Positions 1 through 6,685 of a DNA stretch of 35,129 nt are shown one piece after another. Position numbers and translations under genes: made by a program. This DNA is from Clostridiaceae bacterium (lineage in GTDB: Bacteria > Bacillota > Clostridia > Peptostreptococcales > Natronincolaceae). Positions within the stretch are counted from its first letter, which is position 1, and the number at the start of each line of letters is the position of its first letter. The stretch lies in contig JAFIFG010000078.1 in NCBI GenBank assembly GCA_020832135.1, positions 1 through 35,129 on the forward strand, written 5' to 3'. The notes below the pieces were generated by a model. It saw only the letters and a list, made by a program, of their open reading frames with translations, did no database searches and was not told the DNA's origin.

Positions 1-515
1 GTCCACAGCTTCAATCTAATATTAGGATCGAAGGAAACTAGGACACCATTTTCCTTAGCTATCTCTACTGCTTTGTAAACTGCTTCTCTAGCAGTCTTTG
101 ATAAAGCCAAGGTTATACCTGTAATATGCAATACCTTCGCTGATTTTATATAATTATAATCCAAGTCTTCAACAGTCATATTACTAGCTGCTGAATTTTT
201 TCTATAGTAATATACTTTAGGATTCACATGGGCAAACCTTTCTTTAAAAAGTAACCCAGTACTATTATTAGGGTCAGTTAGAGTCCTAGAGACATCTACA
301 CCCTCTCCTCTGATGGCGGACTCTATATACCTTCCAAACTCATCATCTCCAAGCTTGGAAAACCAACCTACATGATGACCTAATCTTGCAAGGGCAATGG
401 CCACATTAGACTCTGCCCCTGCAATAGTTTTATTGAAATTATAAACATATCTTAAAGGCCCTGTTGAATCAGGGTTAAACAAAACCATGGATTCTCCAAA
501 GGTTATAACTTCCAT
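1..515 (-). CDS. kdgK: PfkB-family 2-keto-3-deoxygluconate kinase, 3' part missing at window edge
   Basis: Only the first 171 codons lie in the window; the gene continues past the left edge. The start ATG is at 515-513, one base after the stop codon of the upstream kinase, so translation is probably coupled. The N terminus reads MEVITFGESMVLF, followed by GPLRYVY and the PfkB signature part AGAESNVAIALARLG near residues 32-46, then FSKLGDDEFGRY. These are typical of KdgK enzymes that phosphorylate 2-keto-3-deoxygluconate to KDPG in the cytoplasm. The ATP-binding GxGD region falls outside the window, so activity cannot be judged. It is the last visible gene of an operon with KDPG aldolase and another PfkB kinase. 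It could also act on another keto-sugar acid. Confidence 0.85.
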   Translation of the reverse strand, partial: MEVITFGESMVLFNPDSTGPLRYVYNFNKTIAGAESNVAIALARLGHHVGWFSKLGDDEFGRYIESAIRGEGVDVSRTLTDPNNSTGLLFKERFAHVNPKVYYYRKNSAASNMTVEDLDYNYIKSAKVLHITGITLALSKTAREAVYKAVEIAKENGVLVSFDPNIRLKLW

Positions 516-516
516 T

Positions 517-1539
517 CTATCTCTGAACCCTTCCAGATCCATCACCCTGTGTTAATATCTCCACTTCATCCTTAGCAACTAAGTTGAAGTCTCCAGGAAT
601 CGTATGTTTTAGAGCTGATGCTGCTACAGCAAACTCTAATGCATCCTGTGTTGGCATTTCTGTAACCAAACCATAAATTAAACCACTGGCAAAGGAGTCT
701 CCTCCACCAACTCTATCTACTATTCTTACATCATATTTCTTAGATAAGTAAGACTTTTCACCATCATATAGTAATGCTGACCAACCATTGTCAGAAGCTG
801 AATAGCTTTCTCTTAAGGTTGAAGCTACATATTTAAAACCAAATCTTTCAATCAATTGCTTAGCAACATTTTCATAAGCCGCATGATTGATTTCACCTTT
901 TGTAATGTCTGTATCATCAGCATGAACACCGAATACTTTTTCTGCATCTTCTTCGTTTCCGATACACACATCTACATATTTCATTAATCCAGCCATAACC
1001 TCTCCGGCTCTTTCTGGTGTCCATAATTTCTTTCTATAGTTTAAGTCTACAGAAACAGTTACTCCCATTTCCTTAGCTGCTTTACAAGCTTCTAGGGTAA
1101 GTTCTGCTGCTTTATCACTTAAAGCTGGGGTAATCCCAGTAAAGTGGAACCAATCAGCACCGTCAAAAATTTCTTTCCAGTTGAAATCAGATAGATCAGC
1201 TTCCGCTATAGCAGAATGAGCTCGATCATAAATAACCTTAGATGCTCTTTGAGATGCTCCAGTTTCTAAGAAATAAATACCTAATCTATCTCCACCTCTT
1301 GCAATATAGCTAGTGTCTACTCCAAATCTTCTCAAAGCATTCACTGCACTTTGTCCAATTTCATGTTGAGGTACCTTTGTTACAAATCTAGTATCTAATC
1401 CATAGTTAGATAAAGATACACAAACATTAGCTTCTCCACCACCATAGTTCACATCAAAACTATCTGATTGTACAAACCTTTCATAACCTGGTGTTGATAG
1501 TCTTAACATAATTTCTCCAAGAGTTACTACTTTTTTCAT
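517..1539 (-). CDS. kdgK: PfkB-family sugar kinase, probable 2-keto-3-deoxygluconate kinase
   Basis: This 340-residue protein is a full-length ribokinase/PfkB kinase. The glycine-rich substrate segment NYGGGEANVCVSLSNYG lies at residues 31-47, and the catalytic/ATP motif VDRVGGGDSFASG near residues 272-284 contains the conserved catalytic Asp. The start ATG has AGGAGGT seven bases upstream. The gene follows KDPG aldolase by 15 bases, and the next kinase begins one base after its stop codon. Family knowledge and context point to phosphorylation of 2-keto-3-deoxygluconate, giving KDPG for the aldolase. It is clearly divergent from the adjacent kinase (different N-terminal motifs), so it is not a recent tandem duplicate. 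An alternative is a related keto-deoxy sugar or fructose-type substrate. Confidence 0.85.
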   Translation of the reverse strand: MKKVVTLGEIMLRLSTPGYERFVQSDSFDVNYGGGEANVCVSLSNYGLDTRFVTKVPQHEIGQSAVNALRRFGVDTSYIARGGDRLGIYFLETGASQRASKVIYDRAHSAIAEADLSDFNWKEIFDGADWFHFTGITPALSDKAAELTLEACKAAKEMGVTVSVDLNYRKKLWTPERAGEVMAGLMKYVDVCIGNEEDAEKVFGVHADDTDITKGEINHAAYENVAKQLIERFGFKYVASTLRESYSASDNGWSALLYDGEKSYLSKKYDVRIVDRVGGGDSFASGLIYGLVTEMPTQDALEFAVAASALKHTIPGDFNLVAKDEVEILTQGDGSGRVQR

Positions 1540-1554
1540 GATAATGACCTCCTA

Positions 1555-2202
1555 TTATTTATTTCTTGCTTCTTTAACTTTTTCTACAAACTTCTTAGCT
1601 GTTTCTGTAATTAATTCAAAATCTCCAGTTTTAGCTCCACCAGTTAATTCTCCACCTACACCAACGGCTACACAACCATTTTTAATCCACTGGTCTACAT
1701 TATCAAGACTTACCCCACCTGTAGGCATAAGTACCGCCTGTGGAAGAGGGCCTTTGATGGCTTTTATGACACTAGGTCCATAAACACTTCCTGGGAATAC
1801 CTTTATTACATCAGCCCCAGCCTCCATAGCCTTTACTATTTCAGTAATAGTCATACAACCTGGCATATATGGAATTTGATAGCGATTACATAGTTTCGCC
1901 GTTTCTAAATCAAAAGAGGGACTAACTATATATTCAGCTCCTGCTAGGATAGCAATTCTTGCAGTTTCACTATCTAATACAGTTCCTGCCCCCACAATCA
2001 ACTCTTCCTTTGTGAACTTTTCCTTTAGAGATGTGATTACCTTATCTGCACCTGGTACAGTAAAGGTCACTTCAACTGCTGGTATACCACCTTTAATGCA
2101 GGCACTAGAAATCTTCTCAGCTATTTCACCATTTTCAGCTCTAACCACCGCTACAACACCTATATTAGTAATTTTGTTTAAAGTTTCAATTTTAGGTATC
2201 AC
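1555..2202 (-). CDS. eda: KDPG / 2-keto-4-hydroxyglutarate aldolase
   Basis: The enzyme cleaves 2-keto-3-deoxy-6-phosphogluconate to pyruvate and glyceraldehyde 3-phosphate. The 215-residue length matches the class I Eda family. Visible motifs are GVVAVVRAE near residue 15, PAVEVTF with the catalytic Glu at 44, GAGTV near 71, SPSFD, and DVIKVFPGS with the Schiff-base Lys at 134. At the position of the Arg that follows EVT(L/F) in E. coli Eda, this protein has Thr, a variant that may affect phosphate or carboxylate handling. I chose the GTG start at 2202 because GGAGG lies seven bases upstream; the in-frame ATG 30 bases further upstream has no ribosome site and would overlap the promoter repeats. 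It is the first gene of the KDG operon. Confidence 0.9.
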   Translation of the reverse strand: MIPKIETLNKITNIGVVAVVRAENGEIAEKISSACIKGGIPAVEVTFTVPGADKVITSLKEKFTKEELIVGAGTVLDSETARIAILAGAEYIVSPSFDLETAKLCNRYQIPYMPGCMTITEIVKAMEAGADVIKVFPGSVYGPSVIKAIKGPLPQAVLMPTGGVSLDNVDQWIKNGCVAVGVGGELTGGAKTGDFELITETAKKFVEKVKEARNK

Positions 2203-2218
2203 TTTACATCCTCCGTTC

Positions 2219-2254
2219 GTTTCATTATACAAACCTTAGTTTCATTATACGAAA
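2219..2254 (-). promoter_or_regulatory. Tandem operator-like repeats over the KDG operon promoter
   Basis: The 12-mer GTATAATGAAAC occurs twice, at 2250-2239 and 2230-2219, exactly 20 bp apart (two helical turns). Each copy sits in an imperfect dyad, TTTC-N7-GAAA for the upstream copy and GTTT-N8-AAAC for the downstream one. One copy overlaps the -10 box and the other covers the start of the transcript. IclR-family regulators such as KdgR bind palindromes with TGAAA/TTTCA arms, and an IclR-type gene lies directly upstream. That this gene's product binds here is inference. Confidence 0.55.
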
Positions 2255-2272
2255 TTAAGTCCCGTGTAGCAA
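2244..2272 (-). promoter_or_regulatory. Sigma-A-type promoter of the KDG operon
   Basis: Reading the minus strand, TTGCTA (2272-2267) and a perfect TATAAT (2249-2244) are separated by 17 bases. Transcription should start near 2237, about 35 bases before the GTG start of the aldolase. The -10 box lies inside one copy of a repeated element, so a repressor bound there would block RNA polymerase. Confidence 0.75.
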
Positions 2273-2386
2273 AACACATAATTTCTTTTAAAAGACCGTT
2301 TATAGTTAATTTTCTCTATTTATTTCTTTTTTACTCCATTTCTTTTAGAATTCCTAAAGTTATCTGTAAAGCATCAATAAAAAATG

Positions 2387-2416
2387 GCTTGGTTACATTA
2401 TCCTCTGTAACCAAGC
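2387..2416 (-). terminator. Intrinsic terminator of the IclR gene, overlapping its stop codon
   Basis: An 11-bp perfect stem (GCTTGGTTACA with TGTAACCAAGC) encloses an 8-base loop that holds the TAA stop of the regulator gene. On the minus strand it is followed by CATTTTTTATT. It separates the regulator from the KDG operon downstream. Confidence 0.75.
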
Positions 2417-3165
2417 TCTCTTGAAATGGCATTGCTATATTTAAGTATAGATGCTTTAAATTCCTCTATCTTTTCTTTTGTCACTCTAATAGTAGGTCCA
2501 GAAACACTAATAGCACCTAGGACCTCTGCCTTATGATTAAATATAGGAGCCCCTATACATCTTATACCTAATTCATTTTCTTCTTCATCTAAAGCATATC
2601 CTGTTTTCCTTACTTTTTCTAAGGTTTTTTTCATGGTTTCTAAATCCAGGATAGTATATTCAGTAAACCTTTTAATATCACTTTTATCCCATATGCAATT
2701 GATTTCTTCTTCCTCTAAATGTGCCATAATAGCTTTTCCTACAGAGGTGCAATACATTGGACTTCTAGTTCCTATGCGGGAATGCATTCTTATTTTATTT
2801 TCAGACTCGACTTTATCTATATACACAATTTCCGTACCTTCTCTAACTACTAAGTGAACAACTTCATTGGTATCTTCCATTAATTGCTGTAAATATGGTT
2901 TAGCCGCAGAAGCTATGTCCATTTTTTCTATAGCTTTATTTCCAAGTTCAAATAATTTTAATGTAAGTCTATATTTATTTGTATTAGAATTCTGCTCTAC
3001 ATATCCTTTGTGTATCAGAGTTACCAGCAATCTGTGAACTGTGCTTTTATGGAGGTCAATCTTAGTACTTATTTCTGTAATACCCATTCCATCTTCATAA
3101 TCCGATAATACTTCTAAAATTGATAATGCTCTATCCACTGACTGTACTGTGTCTTTATCTTTCAT
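2398..3165 (-). CDS. IclR-family transcriptional regulator (KdgR-like)
   Basis: The 255-residue protein has the IclR layout: an N-terminal winged helix-turn-helix at about 8-70 (VDRALSILEVL, then GITEISTKIDLHKSTVHRLLVTL) and a C-terminal effector domain at about 85-250 (VGKAIMAHL, GIRCIGAPIFN, GAISVSGP). The start ATG has AAAGGAAG seven bases upstream. A TATAAT-like -10 at 3268-3263 lies about 100 bases upstream of the start. The gene is on the same strand as, and upstream of, the KDG operon, from which it is insulated by a terminator. By analogy with KdgR it probably represses that operon until a KDG-like ligand binds. The ligand is not determinable from the sequence. Confidence 0.9.
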   Translation of the reverse strand: MKDKDTVQSVDRALSILEVLSDYEDGMGITEISTKIDLHKSTVHRLLVTLIHKGYVEQNSNTNKYRLTLKLFELGNKAIEKMDIASAAKPYLQQLMEDTNEVVHLVVREGTEIVYIDKVESENKIRMHSRIGTRSPMYCTSVGKAIMAHLEEEEINCIWDKSDIKRFTEYTILDLETMKKTLEKVRKTGYALDEEENELGIRCIGAPIFNHKAEVLGAISVSGPTIRVTKEKIEEFKASILKYSNAISRELGYRG

Positions 3166-3329
3166 TTATATACTTCCTTTCTTCTATATGTAAATAGTTA
3201 TATCCCTACGAAAACTTTTACATACACGTCTCCATGATTAAGTTATTGTTTTTTTAATTAACATTATACTAGACAATGTAACTTTATAGAAAGTGTTTTT
3301 TATTTAAGTCTTATTTTATCAACACAGCA

Positions 3330-3362
3330 AAAAACATGGAGGTCTATTTGTTCCATGTTTTT
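3330..3362. terminator. Terminator downstream of the HPr gene
   Basis: AAAAACATGGA pairs with TCCATGTTTTT around an 11-base loop. On the minus strand the stem ends in a T-run followed by TGCTG, about 50 bases past the HPr stop codon. The A/T arms would also allow function on the other strand. Confidence 0.7.
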
Positions 3363-3410
3363 AAATAATTTTTGTATAGTTATTTTGCAGATTCGCACCT
3401 ACTGTCTCTA

Positions 3411-3674
3411 CTATTCATCCTCTAAATTTTCTAGTAAATTATATAAGCCTTCCAAAGCTTCTTTTTCATCAGAGCCTTCTACCTTCAAAGTTAGTTCTTG
3501 CCCTTTTTTTGCCACCATGCTCATTACATTCATAATACTTTTACAATTGTACTCATTTCCTTCTTTAAGAATAAATATCTCTGATTTATATTTTGTGGCC
3601 TCCCTTACCAGTAAGCTGGCAGGACGTGCATGTAACCCACTCTCATTTTTTATAACTACCTTTTTTTGCAGCAT
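3411..3674 (-). CDS. ptsH: HPr-family phosphocarrier protein
   Basis: This 87-residue protein keeps both regulatory sites of Firmicute HPr: the phosphocarrier His15 in GLHARPAS and the regulatory Ser46 in CKSIMNVMSM. It would pass phosphate from enzyme I to sugar permeases, and when phosphorylated on Ser46 by HPr kinase it would act as CcpA corepressor. The presence of His15 argues against a Crh-type protein. The gene follows a PPM-type phosphatase by 24 bases with the ribosome site GGAAGG, so the two are probably co-transcribed. No enzyme I gene is in the window, unlike the common ptsH-ptsI arrangement. Confidence 0.9.
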   Translation of the reverse strand: MLQKKVVIKNESGLHARPASLLVREATKYKSEIFILKEGNEYNCKSIMNVMSMVAKKGQELTLKVEGSDEKEALEGLYNLLENLEDE

Positions 3675-3698
3675 AAAATCCTTCCTTTCCTAATTTTT

Positions 3699-4907
3699 TT
3701 ATATAAATTTAACCCATTTCATTTCCAATATAGACAAATCATCTTTCAATGTTTTCTGTTGACTTATCTTTTGCTTTAAATTTGTAGTTAAGTAATGGTT
3801 ATGATGATTGTATCTTATTTCTTTTTTTATATGCCTCATTAACCCATCATGTTCCAGTGTATCTCCTGCTTGATCTCTTAGTTCTAACAGTCCATCAGTA
3901 TATATAAACAAATTATCTCCAGAGTCAAGATACACTGTATTCTCTTCATATTCCTCCGTAAACTCAAATCCTACAGGAGTGCCATAGCCATCTAACTCTA
4001 GAATATTTCCATCACTTTTAATTAGTATAGGGCTAGGATGTGCTCCTCTGACATATTTACCTACTCCTGTTTTTGTATTTAGAACCATATAAAAAATAGT
4101 AAAGTAATGTTGATATTTTGTAAAAGGAAACCTTCTATTCAAATATTTTATTACTTCCAATGGGGAAACTATTTCGTAATAGGGATATTGATCTAGTTTC
4201 CTCTTTAAAGGCGAGCCCCTATCTATATCTAAAATCAAAGACTCTGACAATGCCACCGCCAACATTGAAGAGGCAACGCCATGACCCATTACATCAATAA
4301 CGTACACTCCCATATGGTCCTCATCCAGCATAAACACATCAAAAATATCTCCTCCTACTTTTCCTGAAGGTTGAAAGTGCCATGCAAAGGAACAGTTAGG
4401 TATACTGCCTAAGGATTGAGGAATAAGGGCCTCTTGAATTTTAGAAGCCATATTCAAATTGTGTTCTAACTCTATCTTTTGATTGTTTATAGTAAATATA
4501 CTTTCTTCCAGGGCTTTTTTCGTTCTATGAAGATCCTCTTGCAACTCAACAATTTTCAATTGATTCTTCACCTTCAAAATCAGCTTTGCTTCATCTATAG
4601 GTGCTTCTATGTAATCCTTTGCCCCCATCTTAATATAAGTCAATTTTTTAGCTTCTTCATTAGCTTTTAAAATAATAATGACAGGTATATTGATTGTCTG
4701 TAATATATTTAAGATTTGTTGATCATTTACTTCATGGTATTCGTCTACCATTAATATAATATGAGGTGCTATCATTGTTATAGCTTGATTTATATTGGTT
4801 CCAATTGGTCTTGTTATAACTTCATATCCATATTTTCTGAGGATTTTTTTAATATCGCTATTTTCTTCTTTGTCTTTATTTAAAATTAAAATCTTCCCAT
4901 GGGTCAT
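3699..4907 (-). CDS. PPM/SpoIIE-type serine phosphatase with degenerate receiver domain (RsbU/RsbP-like)
   Basis: The 402-residue cytoplasmic protein has three parts: a receiver-like domain (about 3-110), a helical probable coiled-coil linker (about 106-155), and a PPM/SpoIIE phosphatase domain (about 160-400). Metal-binding motifs are intact: GGD at 185-187, DVMGHG at 205-210, YTDGLLE and a C-terminal DDLSIL. The receiver is unusual. The residue aligned with the phospho-acceptor Asp is V54 or, with a one-residue shift, D55; the conserved Thr/Ser after strand 4 is absent (ILKAN); and the conserved Lys before Pro is Ala102 (IEAPID). It may signal by protein contact rather than phosphorylation. 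Relatives dephosphorylate anti-sigma antagonists, but none is present; the next gene is HPr. Confidence 0.85.
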   Translation of the reverse strand: MTHGKILILNKDKEENSDIKKILRKYGYEVITRPIGTNINQAITMIAPHIILMVDEYHEVNDQQILNILQTINIPVIIILKANEEAKKLTYIKMGAKDYIEAPIDEAKLILKVKNQLKIVELQEDLHRTKKALEESIFTINNQKIELEHNLNMASKIQEALIPQSLGSIPNCSFAWHFQPSGKVGGDIFDVFMLDEDHMGVYVIDVMGHGVASSMLAVALSESLILDIDRGSPLKRKLDQYPYYEIVSPLEVIKYLNRRFPFTKYQHYFTIFYMVLNTKTGVGKYVRGAHPSPILIKSDGNILELDGYGTPVGFEFTEEYEENTVYLDSGDNLFIYTDGLLELRDQAGDTLEHDGLMRHIKKEIRYNHHNHYLTTNLKQKISQQKTLKDDLSILEMKWVKFI

Positions 4908-5038
4908 TTTTTATCCCAACCTCTTATTCTAAATTCACATTCAATATATATATCTATATATATAGTAATTATAGTTTAACTTTTTTCCTCTAATATAGCA
5001 ATATTATATAAAGCCTATTTGTATAAAGTTTATGTACT

Positions 5039-5758
5039 CTATAAAATCCTATTGTTATGAATAACTTCTATGTTATCCCACAATACAGATTCAATACCTT
5101 CTATACGCTTTAGATCATTAAAAAGTTCTATTCGCTTTAATTTTGGGGGTATTCTTGTGTAGAAAGTAATTTTAATATTGTATTCATATTCGTCTTCTTC
5201 CTGCACTAAATCGTTTTCCACTACAATATTTTTTATGCTAACATGGTATTTGCCAAAAACGGTGCCTATATCACCAATAAAACCTGGACGACCTATGCCT
5301 TTGACTTTTACCTCTGAATAACGTCTTAATTTTACCATTCGTTTTTCTAAAAGACCTAAACTAGCTAAGGAAAACAATGCTAAAATTGTAGTAAGAAAGG
5401 CTCCCAAATAAAAACCTGCACCTACAGCTAATCCAATGCCTCCACTTAACCAAAGGCTTGCTGCTGTAGTAAGTCCTTTCACATTGGTACCTTCTCTTAA
5501 AATAGTTCCGGCTCCTAAAAATCCTATGCCACTTACTACTTGAGCTGCTAGTCTAGCAGGATCACCACCTAAACCTCCAGGACCATAACCTGCAAAACCA
5601 TAGATAGATAAAACCATAATTAGGCAGGATCCTAAGGTAACTAATATATGAGTTCTAAATCCTGCAGGTCGATTATTTACTTCCCTCTCAAAACCTATAA
5701 TTCCTCCAAGTATCGTTGCTGACAACAGTCGTAAAACTAATTCAAAGGCTGAAAGCAT
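5039..5758 (-). CDS. MgtC/SapB-family membrane protein
   Basis: The 239-residue protein has an N-terminal membrane region of about four or five helices (residues 5-135) with family motifs GFERE (22-26), RPAGFRTHILVTLG and VVSGIGFLGAGTILR. A soluble C-terminal domain (about 145-239) resembles the ACT-like domain of MgtC. MgtC proteins are linked to growth in low magnesium, control of ATP synthase and virulence in some bacteria; the function in Clostridia is unclear. The start has AGGTGG seven bases upstream. It appears to be a single-gene unit. I see no riboswitch-like leader in the 113 bases upstream. Confidence 0.85.
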   Translation of the reverse strand: MLSAFELVLRLLSATILGGIIGFEREVNNRPAGFRTHILVTLGSCLIMVLSIYGFAGYGPGGLGGDPARLAAQVVSGIGFLGAGTILREGTNVKGLTTAASLWLSGGIGLAVGAGFYLGAFLTTILALFSLASLGLLEKRMVKLRRYSEVKVKGIGRPGFIGDIGTVFGKYHVSIKNIVVENDLVQEEDEYEYNIKITFYTRIPPKLKRIELFNDLKRIEGIESVLWDNIEVIHNNRIL

Positions 5759-5835
5759 ACTCCCACCACCTAGGAAATGAATTTTTAAAACAAAATGTAT
5801 TTTTATTATTATAACATATTTATACGAAGAAAAAT

Positions 5836-5864
5836 AAAATGAATACTATAATAGTATTCATTTT
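5836..5864. terminator. AT-rich hairpin between the GNAT and MgtC genes
   Basis: AAAATGAATACT pairs with AGTATTCATTTT around a 5-base loop (ATAAT). It lies just after the stop codon of the minus-strand acetyltransferase gene and is probably its terminator. The stem is weak in G/C. Confidence 0.55.
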
Positions 5865-5871
5865 AAAGTAT

Positions 5872-6408
5872 TTATTTTATTGTATTCAAATCTAGGTTCA
5901 TTATGTATCTATGTTCTCCCTCACCATATTCATGTTTGTTGACATCCTCAATTTCAAAGCCTAGTTTATCTCTATATAGGGCTATAGCTGGCTCATTTTT
6001 AACATCAACCGTTAATGCCATATGTGTAAAACCTTGTTCCTTTACATTAAAACAGATCGCCCTAAGAAAGTAATACCCTAAACCTTTTCCTTGTAGTTCT
6101 TCTCTTATGGCATAATCAAATAAGTAGCATTTTTTATTATCTTCCCAATCCCTCATAAGAATTGCCATTCCTACTATTTTACTATGTACGTTCTCTTTCA
6201 GTACAAAAACATTGCCATGTCTTATTTGAGGAACTAGTCCCCATTCATCCATCGCTGCTTCTCCAAAAATGTTTTCTCCAAAATTTACCATTTTTCTTAA
6301 AATGTCAAGGTTGAAATCCTGTACTATATAAACCTTTAAACCTTCAACATCTAAATCTTTGTCTTCCAAAGCTCTTTTGGGTAATTGTCTTACCATATCA
6401 TAATACAC
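5872..6408 (-). CDS. GNAT-family N-acetyltransferase
   Basis: The 178-residue protein contains a GNAT fold at about 30-172. The acetyl-CoA-binding motif A is EELQGKGLGYYFLRA (Q/RxxGxG/A variant), preceded by a beta-strand with CYLFDYAI and followed by LTVDVKNEPAIALYRDKLGFE, the usual motif B. The start is a GTG at 6408, with GAGGGG nine bases upstream. The substrate cannot be deduced. The gene stands alone between the MgtC gene and the divergent beta-CASP gene. Confidence 0.85.
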   Translation of the reverse strand: MYYDMVRQLPKRALEDKDLDVEGLKVYIVQDFNLDILRKMVNFGENIFGEAAMDEWGLVPQIRHGNVFVLKENVHSKIVGMAILMRDWEDNKKCYLFDYAIREELQGKGLGYYFLRAICFNVKEQGFTHMALTVDVKNEPAIALYRDKLGFEIEDVNKHEYGEGEHRYIMNLDLNTIK

Positions 6409-6458
6409 TATTATACACCCCTCTTTAATTTAAAACTTTATTAGTTTTCTTTTCAATC

Positions 6459-6533
6459 TGTCATCCTGAAGGTAATGAAGAATCACTCCTTAATGTATTA
6501 ATCATAAAATTCTTCACTATACTCAAAATGACA
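6459..6533. repeat. 75-bp imperfect inverted repeat with TGTCAT ends
   Basis: The left arm begins TGTCATCCTGAAGGTAATGA and the right arm, read on the other strand, begins TGTCATTTTGAGTATAGTGA; both continue into AGAAT. The ends resemble the widespread interspersed bacterial palindrome with the core TGTCAT(T/C)CTGAG...GAAGAATC. It lies in the shared upstream region of two divergent genes. A degenerate miniature element or a transcribed hairpin are both possible. Confidence 0.5.
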
Positions 6534-6685
6534 CTAACCATAATACATATGTTTACCCTATATAATTTATTCTAAACATTTTTTGCTTTTTTATATTTTT
6601 AAAAAAATTCACTTAGTTGATAATTATACTAAAGATAGGGGTATCTATCATATATATAGATATATATTAGTTAGGGGGTTTGACA

